DNA of 64,000 nt, taken from positions 2,433,804-2,497,803 of the forward strand of contig NZ_JH600070.1 of the NCBI RefSeq assembly GCF_000245015.1, read 5' to 3'. This document shows positions 8,533-17,684 of this stretch, piece by piece; within the stretch, counting starts at the first letter, position 1; each line of letters starts with the position of its first letter. Under the pieces are notes generated by a model. The model had not been told where the DNA came from and did not search any database. It was given only the letters and a program-made list of their open reading frames with translations. The DNA comes from Beggiatoa alba B18LD (GTDB lineage Bacteria; Pseudomonadota; Gammaproteobacteria; Beggiatoales; Beggiatoaceae). A program made the translations under genes and the position numbers.

Positions 8533-8761
8533 ACCTGAGTTCGGCGAGTTTCTTTTAAAAAAGACAACAGCTTGTCTGAATCAGGATTTTCAGAATTAAC
8601 AGGATTTAAACCCCTTAAACCAAGAAATTAATACGAATCACGCTTTTTAATTTTGCTAATTCTGAAAATTCTGTGAATTCTGATTCAGACAAAAAAAGAC
8701 CTGCTAAGTTTTGAAAACCTAGCAGGTCTCTGTCTTGTTTTATAAATCTCGCCGAACTCAG
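8533..8761. repeat. R1 composite repeat, copy 2 (most complete)
   Basis: This 229-bp copy shows the full plan. Perfect 14-bp terminal inverted repeats CTGAGTTCGGCGAG and CTCGCCGAACTCAG enclose, in order, TTTAAAAAAGACAACAGCTT, a hairpin core (GTCTGAATCAGGATT arm to a 9-nt-unit AATTCTGNN arm), and a terminator-like hairpin AGACCTGCTAAGTTTT / AAAACCTAGCAGGTCT. The word TAAAGTAAC is present just outside both ends (8526-8534 and 8764-8772) as a direct repeat and may be a 9-bp target duplication. The rest of the 8445-8897 gap holds the terminator at 8489 and nothing else I recognise. Confidence 0.88.
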
Positions 8762-8897
8762 ATTAAAGTAACTATTCATTTTATAAAAAATAATGTGTGG
8801 CGACCCTCATGCTTTTATATTTAGAAATGATGTATTTAAAATCATCGTTATATCATTCCACAATATAGGTAACGATGATGCGAAGGAGTTGGTTTAA

Positions 8898-11800
8898 GTG
8901 TATTTTCATCGGATTTATAACAAAAAAATTGCACTACTCAAAAAATTTATCAGCCCATCCTCCCTACGTACAGTTCTCGTATTACCGTTCGTTATACTCA
9001 TCTTATTTGCAGTAGGGACTGTAGGATTATTGTCATTTACCAATGGACAACAAGCTGTTAATGAAGTTGCACGACTGCTACGCACAGAAATCATGCTAGA
9101 AGTCGAACAAAATATTAGCCATTTCTTAGAAGCCCCTCATAAAGTTAATCAAACCCATCTCAATCTTATCCAACTAGGGATTTTAAATGTCAATAATTTA
9201 GCCTCTTGGCGACCTTATTTATGGAAGCAACTACTGGCTTATCCAACCATCAGCTTTATGGTTATCGGTAACGAGGAAGGCGAGTTTTTATCAATCGGTG
9301 GCATGAAAAAAAAGCGGGCGACATTAGGCGTTAATATCTCCAATGGACATAACAGTCACGATTTATACCGTTATCTCACCAACGAAGATGGTGAACCTAT
9401 CGAATTACTAGGCATTAGCAAAGACTATGACCCGCGCCCCCGCCCTTGGTATCAAGCAGCTGTTAAAGCAGGACGCGCCGCATGGAGCGAAGTTTTTCGC
9501 CGCACAGATGATGCAGAAAGCCTCATTATTAGCGCGACACTTCCCGTTTATAACACACAACAACAACTACAAGGCGCGTTAACCAGCAGTTTTCGCCTAT
9601 CAACCCTCAGCCGTTTCCTAAAAACGTTAAGCGTTGGTAAAACAGGTGCCGTGTTTATTATTGACCGCTCAGGCAACCTCATTGCCTCCTCCATTGACGA
9701 AGAAATTTTTAAAATATCCCCTGACGATCCCGAAGCAATAGAACGACTCAATATTACCCATAGTTCATCGCCCCAACTCAGCAATAGTGCACGCTTTTTA
9801 TTGGCTAAATTTGGCTCATTTAAAAGAATCAACCAATTTACCAATGAAGAATTTAAATTTAACAAAGAAAAAAATTTTCTTGCTATCAAACCCTATTCCG
9901 ACGTTTACGGCTTAGACTGGATTATCGGTGTTGTCATCCCCGAAGCCGATTTCATGGGACAAATTCACGAAAACACACAAACAACCGTGATTTTCTCAAT
10001 ACTTGTTCTCTGCCTCTCCGTCTTAGGCGGTATATTAACCGCACGTTGGATTACCTACCCCATTATTCGACTCAAAGAAGCCGCCCATCAAATAGCGAAA
10101 CATAACTGGATAAAACCGCTAAAAATTAAACGTGATGATGAACTTGGCGATTTAACCCACTCATTCAACATCATGGCGCAACAACTCCGTACCTCGTTTG
10201 ACACCATAGAACACGAACTCCAAGAACGCCGAAACGTAGAAATACAACTACGCCGACTCACCAGAGCCGTTGAACAAAACGTCAGTTCTATTCTTATCAC
10301 CAACTTAAAAGGCAAAATTGAATTTGTGAACCCTGCCTTTTTACAAACAACAGGCTATACCTTAAACGAAGTACTCGGCAAAAATCCGCGCGTTTTTTGT
10401 GCAAAACAACAAGATGCCCGTATCTATAAAACCCTGTGGAAAACCATTAAAGCAGGAAATGTTTGGCAAGGCGAAATTATCAACCAGAAGAAAACAGGCG
10501 AAATTTACTGGGAATTTGTAACCATTTCACCCATCAAAGATATTCACAACGTCACCATTAACTATCTATCTATTCAAGAAAATATTACCAGTCGCAAACA
10601 AACAGAAGAAGCCCTACGCAACAGCGAAGAACGCTTTAGAACCATCTTCAACAATGCGGCTGTTGGTATCACCACCCTAGACACACAAGGACGCTACCTA
10701 GACTGCAATAACAAATGGCTCAACATGTTAGGCTATCTACCTGAAGAAATGCGCCATTTAACCAATATATTAGTCACACACCCAGAAGAACAAACCATTA
10801 CCCAACTCAAATTTGCCCAACTCGTTAATGGCGAATGCGATGCTTACCACTTAGAAAAACGCTTTATATGCCAAGATGGTAGCATTTTCTGGGGAGAGCT
10901 TTGGGCATCCCCTATTTATAACGAACAACACCAACTTGTTGCCGTCATCAACATCATTATCGACCTTACCACCCGTAAAGAATTTGAAGAAGCCTTACAA
11001 CAAAGCAAACAACATCTAAAAGAGGCCCTACATTGGCGAGAAGCTATTTTTAATAACAGCACCGTTGGTATTGTGGTTGTCAACCAACAACGCATTATTA
11101 CCGACGTAAACAACCGTATGCTAGAAATGTTCGGCTACACCCGTACTGAAATGCTTCACCAATCCATCAGCCTCATTCACACCACCCTAGAAAATTACGC
11201 CCTATTTGCCGACTTCTATAACACCCAACTTGCGAATAATGAAGTCCACCACCTAGAATTTTCCTTCCGCCACAAAACAGGCTCTGTTTTCTGGTGCGAA
11301 GTCAGCGGACGTGCCATAGACAGACAAGATTTTAATCGAGGGATTATCTGGGTTTTAATGGACATCACCGAACGCAAACAAGCCGAAATAGCCCTACAAC
11401 AAGCCAAAGAACAAGCCGAACACGCCAACCGTGCAAAAAGTGCATTTCTTGCCAACATGAGCCATGAACTCCGCACCCCGCTCAACGCCATTCTCGGCTA
11501 TACCCAACTCTTTAAAAATGACACCCATTTAACCGATAGATACAGAGAAGGGATTCAAATTATTCATCATAGCGGCGAGCACCTACTCACCCTTATCAAC
11601 GATGTTTTAGACCTATCAAAAATTGAAGCGGAACGTTTAGAACTAAACCCCAATGAATTTCATCTACCTGATTTTCTCAAAGAAACGATAGAATTATTTA
11701 GAATGCGCGCGCTACAAAAAAATCTTAAATTTATCGCAGAATACGCGCCCACATTACCGCTGATTATTTATGCAGATGAACGACGATTACGACAAGTGCT

Positions 11801-12776
11801 ACTTAACTTACTCAGCAACGCCATCAAATTTACCCAACAAGGACAAATTATCTTTGCCGTCTATCCTCATGCAGATAAATTCATCTTCTCCGTCAAAGAC
11901 ACAGGTATCGGCATAGAACCAAAAAACCAAGAAGTAATTTTCTCAGCATTCCAACAAGTCGCAGATTTTCATCACAACTCAGAAGGAACAGGACTAGGCT
12001 TATCAATCAGTAAACGCCTTGTAGAAATGATGGGAGGACAACTTTATGTAGAAAGCACCTTAGGACAAGGAAGCCATTTCTGGTTTGAAATTCCCTTAAA
12101 ATCCATCATCAGTACCGACAAAAATACCAATGATGCACTCATTACAGGCATTCGCGATAAAACCCCCTGCATTCTCATTGTAGAAAATGCCCCCGAAGAA
12201 AGACGCGGACTAGCCTTATATCTCAACTCATTAGGCTTTCAAATATTAGAAGCAGAAAACACCGTCAATGCCTTAACCTTCGCAACGCATAAACCCAATA
12301 TAGTTCTAGTCGATATGCAAATGCCTATACTGGACGGCTACGAATTTATTAAACAAGCGAAATCAAAACCAGAATTAAAAGAAACTATCTTTATTGCCCA
12401 CGTTATCAACGAAAACCAACAAGACCGCGAACAACTGCTAAAAGTAGGTTATCACGACTGCATTGGCTCTCCCATAGAAACAATAAAGTTACTAAATATT
12501 CTACAAAAACACTTAGATTTAAAATGGATTTATGCAGATAACACAGAGGTTGCATTAGAATCAGAAAATATTCCCATTAGGATTTATCCACAGCGTGCGG
12601 AGATTACAACCTTATTAAAAGATGTGAAAAAAGGCAGTATTCGCAGAATCATTGAAATTGCTGATGCTTTAGAAGCAGAGAAACCAGAATATAGCCAATT
12701 TTGCCAACAGGTTAAAAATTTAGCCCGTGCTTTTGAAATGGAAAAATTACAAGCGTTAGTAGAACGATGTCGCTAG
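8898..12776 (+). CDS. Membrane hybrid histidine kinase, dCache-HAMP-PAS(3)-HK-REC
   Basis: Starts with GTG behind AAGGAG. Two membrane helices (about 25-48 and 368-390) bracket a large periplasmic Cache-type sensor domain (with DPRPRPWYQAA, typical of dCache_1). A HAMP domain (about 388-440) and three PAS domains (about 455-570, 585-700, 715-835) follow. The kinase core is intact: phosphoacceptor His856 in NMSHELRTPLN, N-box LLSNAIKFT, G1 DTGIGI, G2 GTGLGLSISKRL. The receiver (about 1100-1220) keeps Asp1139 (VDMQMP), but the acidic pair is E/N (VENAPEE), the Thr position is Val and the conserved Lys is Ser (GSPIE), so phosphotransfer to it may be weak or absent. No response regulator gene is adjacent. 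Confidence 0.95.
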   Translation: MYFHRIYNKKIALLKKFISPSSLRTVLVLPFVILILFAVGTVGLLSFTNGQQAVNEVARLLRTEIMLEVEQNISHFLEAPHKVNQTHLNLIQLGILNVNNLASWRPYLWKQLLAYPTISFMVIGNEEGEFLSIGGMKKKRATLGVNISNGHNSHDLYRYLTNEDGEPIELLGISKDYDPRPRPWYQAAVKAGRAAWSEVFRRTDDAESLIISATLPVYNTQQQLQGALTSSFRLSTLSRFLKTLSVGKTGAVFIIDRSGNLIASSIDEEIFKISPDDPEAIERLNITHSSSPQLSNSARFLLAKFGSFKRINQFTNEEFKFNKEKNFLAIKPYSDVYGLDWIIGVVIPEADFMGQIHENTQTTVIFSILVLCLSVLGGILTARWITYPIIRLKEAAHQIAKHNWIKPLKIKRDDELGDLTHSFNIMAQQLRTSFDTIEHELQERRNVEIQLRRLTRAVEQNVSSILITNLKGKIEFVNPAFLQTTGYTLNEVLGKNPRVFCAKQQDARIYKTLWKTIKAGNVWQGEIINQKKTGEIYWEFVTISPIKDIHNVTINYLSIQENITSRKQTEEALRNSEERFRTIFNNAAVGITTLDTQGRYLDCNNKWLNMLGYLPEEMRHLTNILVTHPEEQTITQLKFAQLVNGECDAYHLEKRFICQDGSIFWGELWASPIYNEQHQLVAVINIIIDLTTRKEFEEALQQSKQHLKEALHWREAIFNNSTVGIVVVNQQRIITDVNNRMLEMFGYTRTEMLHQSISLIHTTLENYALFADFYNTQLANNEVHHLEFSFRHKTGSVFWCEVSGRAIDRQDFNRGIIWVLMDITERKQAEIALQQAKEQAEHANRAKSAFLANMSHELRTPLNAILGYTQLFKNDTHLTDRYREGIQIIHHSGEHLLTLINDVLDLSKIEAERLELNPNEFHLPDFLKETIELFRMRALQKNLKFIAEYAPTLPLIIYADERRLRQVLLNLLSNAIKFTQQGQIIFAVYPHADKFIFSVKDTGIGIEPKNQEVIFSAFQQVADFHHNSEGTGLGLSISKRLVEMMGGQLYVESTLGQGSHFWFEIPLKSIISTDKNTNDALITGIRDKTPCILIVENAPEERRGLALYLNSLGFQILEAENTVNALTFATHKPNIVLVDMQMPILDGYEFIKQAKSKPELKETIFIAHVINENQQDREQLLKVGYHDCIGSPIETIKLLNILQKHLDLKWIYADNTEVALESENIPIRIYPQRAEITTLLKDVKKGSIRRIIEIADALEAEKPEYSQFCQQVKNLARAFEMEKLQALVERCR

Positions 12777-12795
12777 GGTTTTGAGGGGTAAAATA

Positions 12796-13128
12796 ACGCG
12801 AGTACGGCGAAATTTTTTAAAAAGACAACAGCTTGTCTGAATCAGAATTTTCAGGATTTATAGTAACCGTACCATAAAGTGATTTAAATCTAGGACTGGC
12901 AGTCCTTCATGTCGTTTTATAATACGTTTGCTATAAAACCCTCAAACCAAAAAGTCAGGTGAATGACGCTTTTTAATTCTGCTAATTCTGAAAATTCTGT
13001 GAATTCTGATTCAGACAAAAAAAGACCTGCTAGGTTTTTTAAAACCTAGCAGGTCTTTTAGAATATGTGAAAAGGTCTGCTAGACCTTAACCCGTTACAT
13101 TTTAGAAATTCACTCGCCAAACTCAGGT
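12796..13128. repeat. R1 composite repeat, copy 3 (R2 inserted)
   Basis: The left end is diverged (GCGAGTACGGCGAA), the right end reads CTCGCCAAACTCAGG. The hairpin core is split by an R2 element (12859-12935). A terminator-like hairpin (AGACCTGCTAGG... near 13022-13060) follows. It fills the convergent gap between the hybrid kinase and the exported protein at 13154. Outside both ends the inverted match continues as AAAATAAC / GTTATTTT. Confidence 0.85.
12859..12935. mobile_element. R2 MITE-like element inside R1 copy 3
   Basis: A 77-bp element from TATAGTAACCGTACCATAA to the complementary end ...ACGTTTGCTATA, with the central palindrome GGACTGGCAGTCC. It interrupts R1 between CAGGATT and AAACCCTCAAACC. 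The uninterrupted order CAGGATTTAAACC is present at 8600 and 22520. Removing the element and one TA nearly restores that sequence (one A of difference), as expected for a TA target duplication. Confidence 0.88.
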
Positions 13129-13153
13129 TATTTTAATCATCACAGACGAAAAA

Positions 13154-13825
13154 CTATTGTTTTAATCGTATGGCTTGTTGCGTGCGGTCAATGATGAATT
13201 TATCAACTTCAGAGGCTTGTGAGTCGGTGAAATCTAAAGAGCCTGCCCGCACGGCGAGAGATTGAAAATAGAGTTCGTTGCTTTGTAGTTGTGGTAAGCG
13301 TAGGTCAGAAAGTGTGAGAGAAATCACAGTTGCTTGTGTGGTGGTGTTTGCAACACCAAGTGGCGTTGCTTGGCTGTAAGCCGCTGAAAGTGGGCGTAAA
13401 CGCACAATTGCAATAATTTCTAAAGTCAGGGGGTCTAGTTCCATTTTTCCCGCAAAGCTGGCTGGCCAGAGGTCAACAACGCTACTGGGGCGGGTGCTGT
13501 AGGCGAGATAAACATCCATATCCATGTCGTTACGGATACCACTGATAAGAAAGTCAATTCTGCCATTACTTGCATCAGTGGCGTAGAGAGTTCCCGCTTC
13601 TTGTAAGTTGAGTTCTTTCAGTAATTCGTTATCAATACCATTTCGGTATGGGGGACGAATCAGGGAAGCAGGAACGCTGAGTTGTGTCATGGATAGACTG
13701 GGGATGTTACCAGTGTCTAAACCACCATATCCACCCGCTGCAAACGTCGCAGGGGGTTGCCAAAGTAAAAGGTAAATGGCGATAAAAAACCATTTTCGCC
13801 AGTGAAATTTGCTTAACCGTTTCAT
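13154..13825 (-). CDS. Exported protein of unknown function
   Basis: A long signal peptide (MKRLSKFHWRKW then a hydrophobic core, cleavage near TFA|AG at about residue 29) marks this 223-residue protein for export. The mature part starts glycine-rich (GGYGGLDTG) and then reads as mixed beta sequence without a motif I recognise. It lies 50 bp after the GspC/PilP-like gene on the same strand and is probably co-transcribed with it. A role connected to a secretion or pilus structure is possible from context only. Confidence 0.6.
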   Translation of the reverse strand: MKRLSKFHWRKWFFIAIYLLLWQPPATFAAGGYGGLDTGNIPSLSMTQLSVPASLIRPPYRNGIDNELLKELNLQEAGTLYATDASNGRIDFLISGIRNDMDMDVYLAYSTRPSSVVDLWPASFAGKMELDPLTLEIIAIVRLRPLSAAYSQATPLGVANTTTQATVISLTLSDLRLPQLQSNELYFQSLAVRAGSLDFTDSQASEVDKFIIDRTQQAIRLKQ

Positions 13826-13875
13826 GTTAATCCTCGAAAAATTTGAATAACCGTATTAACGGTAAGCATAGCAAA

Positions 13876-14466
13876 TTACTGACCAGCCTTCTCTGGGTTT
13901 TGGTCTTTTACAATCAATTGACCGAATGGCGTGGTAATACTGCGTTGTCCCTCAACGGCTGGACTTGCTGTTGTGTTGCCGTTGTTTGTCGCATTTGGTA
14001 CAGCAGGAATGGTATTTTCTGGTGGGGATGCGCCGTCTAAGGCTTTCGACGGGATGTAAGTGCCTGTGTTGTTGTCGTCTTTGACTAACACATCACCAAA
14101 AGGGGTTCTAATTTTGCGGTGTCCTGCGGGGACTTTGTCATCAGGGATAAAGGGAACATTAACATTGGTGTTTGCGGGTTTTTGTTCGGCTGCAGGCGGG
14201 GTATCAACGCTGATTTGGGCATGTAAAGGGAGTTCTTTGACTTCGCCATTGCCTGCTGCAAGGGTAACTAAACGACTATCAATTTTAACAACTGTCCATG
14301 TCCCTACGCTGTCGCCTTCGTTGACGGTGACTTGTCCGCCATTAAAAGAGATGTAGGCATTTTTTTTACTACCTAATATGCTAACCCCTTCTAGGTAAAG
14401 GGTATCTGCCGCCCATACAGGCATTGTGATGAGGCAAGCAAGCACGCTGTTATACACCCATTTCAT
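13876..14466 (-). CDS. Exported GspC/PilP-like protein with internal repeats
   Basis: Signal peptide to about residue 19 (VWA|AD). Residues 20-85 (LEGVSILGSKKNAYISF, then VNEGDSVGTWTVVKI and a LVTLAAGNGEVKELPL tail) resemble the homology-region fold of GspC and PilP, which is short beta-sheet binding a secretin N-domain. A Pro-rich linker follows. Two copies of a short motif, IRTPFGDVLVKDDN (about 118-131) and ITTPFGQLIVKDQN (about 177-190), form an internal duplication. The likeness is by pattern only. If real, the partner could be the PilQ secretin encoded at 36943, or another secretin elsewhere. Confidence 0.6.
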   Translation of the reverse strand: MKWVYNSVLACLITMPVWAADTLYLEGVSILGSKKNAYISFNGGQVTVNEGDSVGTWTVVKIDSRLVTLAAGNGEVKELPLHAQISVDTPPAAEQKPANTNVNVPFIPDDKVPAGHRKIRTPFGDVLVKDDNNTGTYIPSKALDGASPPENTIPAVPNATNNGNTTASPAVEGQRSITTPFGQLIVKDQNPEKAGQ

Positions 14467-14707
14467 AATAAATCCTTAATTTACAATTAATTTTGTGTGA
14501 TTTGTGTCTGGTAAGGTATAAGTTTTATGTATCGAATAAAAACCTAAATAGCGATTATTGTATGTTGGTAAATGTGATTGTTGAAATATGGCATGGGCTT
14601 AGTGAATTCAGTTGTTAAACCTTAACCACTTTTATTTATTGGGTTTAGCCTTAAGTGTAGCGAAAAATAGGAAATTCATTCATGAATTCTGATTAATGAT
14701 TTTTTGG

Positions 14708-15529
14708 CTAGTTTGGTAAACGGGCAAGGATGGTGAGGAGTAAAATGCCGTCAGTGGGTTGTAGTGGGTGTGTGCCGATGCTGGGCACGGTGGTTGCCTG
14801 ACCTTGTAAAGCAATCACATTATTTAAGTCTTGGCTGTAGCTGGGGACAAGTGGGTCAGTAATGCCAACGGGGTTGTGGTTAGTGCGGACAATGCTGATG
14901 TAGTTGGCTTGTGGATGGGGTTGACGATTGAGCCAGTATAGTAGGGTGTTGGGGGCTTCACGGACTAGGTCTAAGTAAAGGTCGTGAGAGCGGTTAAGGG
15001 TATTCATGCCAAAGAAAGGGGCAAAAAGTCCAAGTGGACTTTCGCTTGCCATTAAGCCCCATTCTGCCATTTGTGTGCCTAAATGGGGGCTAGCAATTGT
15101 GATAAGGGTGTTTGCAGGCAGTCTGAATTCGACCATGCTTAGGCGTGCGATAACGCCCCCTGCGGAGTGTCCAATTAGGATAAGTTGGTTGTTGGGGTGT
15201 CTTGCTTGTAGGGCTTGCATGTATTGGGTAAGCCATTGGGCTTGTACAAGCAAAGGGGCTTCTGAGGGAAGTGTTAGGGTGTAGATGTAGCGGGGACTGG
15301 TGGAAGTGAGTTGTTGGGTGGGGTAGTAACCTGTGGGGCTTAAATGTCCAAGGTAGTTGAAACCTGCGCGTTGTAACACAGAAACAACGCCACTATTCAG
15401 CCATTCACTGCCGTTGCCTAAATAGCCGTGAATTAGTACGAGAGTTTGTCCTGTGGTTTGTCCCGCCATGGCTTGAGCGGTACAGCTAATGAATAGGCAA
15501 CAACTGAGCAGGAGGGCGCGTAGTTTCAT
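14708..15529 (-). CDS. Exported alpha/beta-hydrolase, lipase-like
   Basis: A signal peptide (cleavage near AMA|GQ, residue 22) precedes an alpha/beta-hydrolase. The oxyanion region LVLIHGYLGNGSEWL and the nucleophile elbow LIGHSAGGVIARL (GHSAGG, Ser about 120) are plain; a late Asp and the HPLQP His may complete the triad. The pattern matches PGAP1-like/triacylglycerol lipase families. Secreted or periplasmic ester hydrolysis is likely, substrate unknown. It lies about 80 bp downstream of the DHH gene, separated by a hairpin. Confidence 0.85.
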   Translation of the reverse strand: MKLRALLLSCCLFISCTAQAMAGQTTGQTLVLIHGYLGNGSEWLNSGVVSVLQRAGFNYLGHLSPTGYYPTQQLTSTSPRYIYTLTLPSEAPLLVQAQWLTQYMQALQARHPNNQLILIGHSAGGVIARLSMVEFRLPANTLITIASPHLGTQMAEWGLMASESPLGLFAPFFGMNTLNRSHDLYLDLVREAPNTLLYWLNRQPHPQANYISIVRTNHNPVGITDPLVPSYSQDLNNVIALQGQATTVPSIGTHPLQPTDGILLLTILARLPN

Positions 15530-15567
15530 GATGTGTATTTAAGCAGTGAGTTAAGAGCGAGTGAAAA

Positions 15568-15585
15568 GGGGAGAAGCGTTCTCCC
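15568..15585 (-). terminator. Hairpin after the DHH phosphoesterase gene
   Basis: Seven-base-pair perfect stem GGGAGAA / TTCTCCC with a three-base loop between the end of the DHH gene (15613) and the start of the lipase gene (15529). On the minus strand the stem is followed by only a short T run (CCTTTTC), so termination may be partial. Confidence 0.5.
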
Positions 15586-15612
15586 GCTTTCTTTCTTTAA
15601 TTCTAGCCTGTC

Positions 15613-16545
15613 CTAGCCGTCTGCGTTAATCTTGGCAATGATTTCTTTGAGTAATTCTTCTGCTTTTTCATTAGATACTTGGCAAGTGCCCGCATTTTCA
15701 TGTCCACCACCACCATATTGCAACATGAGTTCGCCGATATTAGTTTTTGATGAACGGTCAAGAATGGATTTTCCAACGGCAAAAACAGTGTTTTGTTTTT
15801 GTAAGCCCCAAAGTACGTGAATGGAAATATTGCATTCGGGATACATGGCGTAAACCATGAAGCGATTAGCAGCATAAATTTCTTCTTCATGACGTAAGTC
15901 AGTCACGACTAGATTTTTATGAACTTTGGCGCATTTTTCAATTTGGTGCATAGAGGCTTTTTGATGTTCTCTATAGAGTTCAATCCGTTCTTGTACATCG
16001 GGCAAGGCAAGGATGTCACTGATAGTGTGTGATTTGCAATAATCAATCAGGTTCATCATCAGTTCGTAGTTTGACACACGAAATTCTTTAAAGCGTCCTA
16101 AGCCTGTGCGGGGGTCCATGAGGTAGTTTAATAAAACCCAGTCTTTAGGAAATAGGATTTCTTCACGAGAAAATTGGGCGGAGTCAGCTTTATCGACCGC
16201 GCTTAACATATCTTCGCTGATAGTCGGAAATGTCGTTTTTCCGCCGTAGTAGTTATAAACCACGCGAGCAGCTGACGGGGCATGTGGGTCTATGATGTAG
16301 TTAGCGGGGCGGTCTTTATTGCGTAAGGTTTCACTTAAATGATGGTCAAAAACAAGATGTGCGCCAGCAACATAAGGGAGGTTTGTTGTAATATCTTTAT
16401 CGGTTATTGCGATTTTTCCATCTTGCATGTCTTTAGGATGGACAAATTTTATTTCATCGATTAATGCTTTTTCTTTTAACAGCACAGCACAAATAAGCCC
16501 ATCAAAATCGCTGCGCGTTACCAGACGGTATTTTTGTTCTGACAT
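15613..16545 (-). CDS. DHH-family phosphoesterase
   Basis: The protein has the DHH superfamily motifs: SDFDG near the N-terminus (Asp13 and Asp15), DHH at 67-69 (VFDHHLSET), and the C-terminal DHHA1 signature GGGGHENAGTC. These bind the metal ions that hydrolyse phosphodiester or phosphoanhydride bonds, as in exopolyphosphatases and nanoRNases. Length (310) suits a stand-alone cytoplasmic DHH/DHHA1 enzyme. The substrate cannot be read from the sequence; exopolyphosphatase-like is the usual annotation for such proteins. It appears to be its own transcription unit or to lead into the lipase gene. Confidence 0.88.
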   Translation of the reverse strand: MSEQKYRLVTRSDFDGLICAVLLKEKALIDEIKFVHPKDMQDGKIAITDKDITTNLPYVAGAHLVFDHHLSETLRNKDRPANYIIDPHAPSAARVVYNYYGGKTTFPTISEDMLSAVDKADSAQFSREEILFPKDWVLLNYLMDPRTGLGRFKEFRVSNYELMMNLIDYCKSHTISDILALPDVQERIELYREHQKASMHQIEKCAKVHKNLVVTDLRHEEEIYAANRFMVYAMYPECNISIHVLWGLQKQNTVFAVGKSILDRSSKTNIGELMLQYGGGGHENAGTCQVSNEKAEELLKEIIAKINADG

Positions 16546-16792
16546 CGTTATTCTCCAGACTGGACTAAAGTGAAGTCTTCATTTTAGCTGACAATAAAAT
16601 ATGCTAACAGACTAACGTAATTTTCCCCTTTTGGTAAAGAATGGCTTTTCTGTATTGTCAACACGATGATGACGAGGTTATTTAATGTCAATTCTGTGCT
16701 GACAACTCTGTCACTTATCCAACAGGGATAGACGCAGAAAAAAAGCACTTTCTTTGCGCGGGTTGTCAAATAGTTAGCGTATCAAGGGGGTG

Positions 16793-17587
16793 TTACAATT
16801 GTTCTAATAAATTTAATTCTTCAACGGTAAACCCTGCCGTTAAACGGGCTTCTAGGTTAAAAGGACGATGTAATTTACCTGTAAAGTGTTTTTTTAACAG
16901 GGTTAAAAAGGTTTCTGTTGGTGCTAAACCACGTTCGGCACAGAGGTAGTGAAACCAACGTGTCCCAATTGCAACATGACCGATTTCGTCTTGTAAAATG
17001 ATTTGCAAAATTGCCACCAATTCTGCACTACCTGCTTGCTGTAAGCGTTGCATGATGTAAGGTGTGGCATCTAGTCCGCGTGCTTCCATCACCCGTGGGA
17101 CTAATGCCATACGTTCTAACACATCGTTAGCGGTTTCAACGGCCATTTCCCATAATCCCAGATGTGCGGGTAAGTCGCCATAGTGACAGCACCGCTTGTT
17201 TAATTCTGTCTCAAGCAATTCATAATGATAGGCTTCCTCAACTGCAACCCGTATCCAATCGGTATAAAACGCTTTTGGTAATTGGCGGAATCGATAAACC
17301 GCATCTAAAGCAAGGTTAATAGCATTAAATTCAATGTGTGCAATGGCATGTAATAATGCAATTTGTCCTTGTGCAGTTTGTACACGACGTTTAGGCACAT
17401 CACGCGGATGTACCAATTTTAAAGACGTTGGCTGTCCTGCTAAGGAAACCATCAGCGCGGAGCTATCTTCGGTTAAAGATAATTGCTCGGTGTGCCATTG
17501 TGCACTTAATTGACGCACGGCACGCACCTTCTCTGTGGGGTCATTGAGCTGTAAGCACTGATAAGCAGTAGAAAATAAAGTATTCAT
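16793..17587 (-). CDS. DUF455 ferritin-like protein
   Basis: The sequence is a helical ferritin-like protein of the DUF455 family. It has paired Glu/His motifs on successive helices, such as HIEFNAINLALDAVYRF, VAVEEAYHYELL and ILQDEIGHVAIG, which look like a di-iron site (E-x-x-H patterns). The family relates to MiaE-type oxygenases, but the reaction is not established. I prefer the ATG at 17587 because the family homology (NTLFSTAYQCL) begins there; an upstream ATG at 17629 would add 14 hydrophobic residues. It is divergent from a GNAT acetyltransferase gene. Confidence 0.85.
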   Translation of the reverse strand: MNTLFSTAYQCLQLNDPTEKVRAVRQLSAQWHTEQLSLTEDSSALMVSLAGQPTSLKLVHPRDVPKRRVQTAQGQIALLHAIAHIEFNAINLALDAVYRFRQLPKAFYTDWIRVAVEEAYHYELLETELNKRCCHYGDLPAHLGLWEMAVETANDVLERMALVPRVMEARGLDATPYIMQRLQQAGSAELVAILQIILQDEIGHVAIGTRWFHYLCAERGLAPTETFLTLLKKHFTGKLHRPFNLEARLTAGFTVEELNLLEQL

Positions 17588-17684
17588 AAAACAAAGCAAG
17601 CAGGTTAAGCGGATTAAACGGTATTGCATAAAAGTCGCTACAATACGCGCTTTATCCTTTATCTAAAATGATTGATTGAAAAAA

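Noticed and set aside
12890-12906. GGACTGGCAGTCC palindrome as a regulator operator
   Set aside because: It is the centre of the R2 repeat in every copy, so it belongs to the mobile element.
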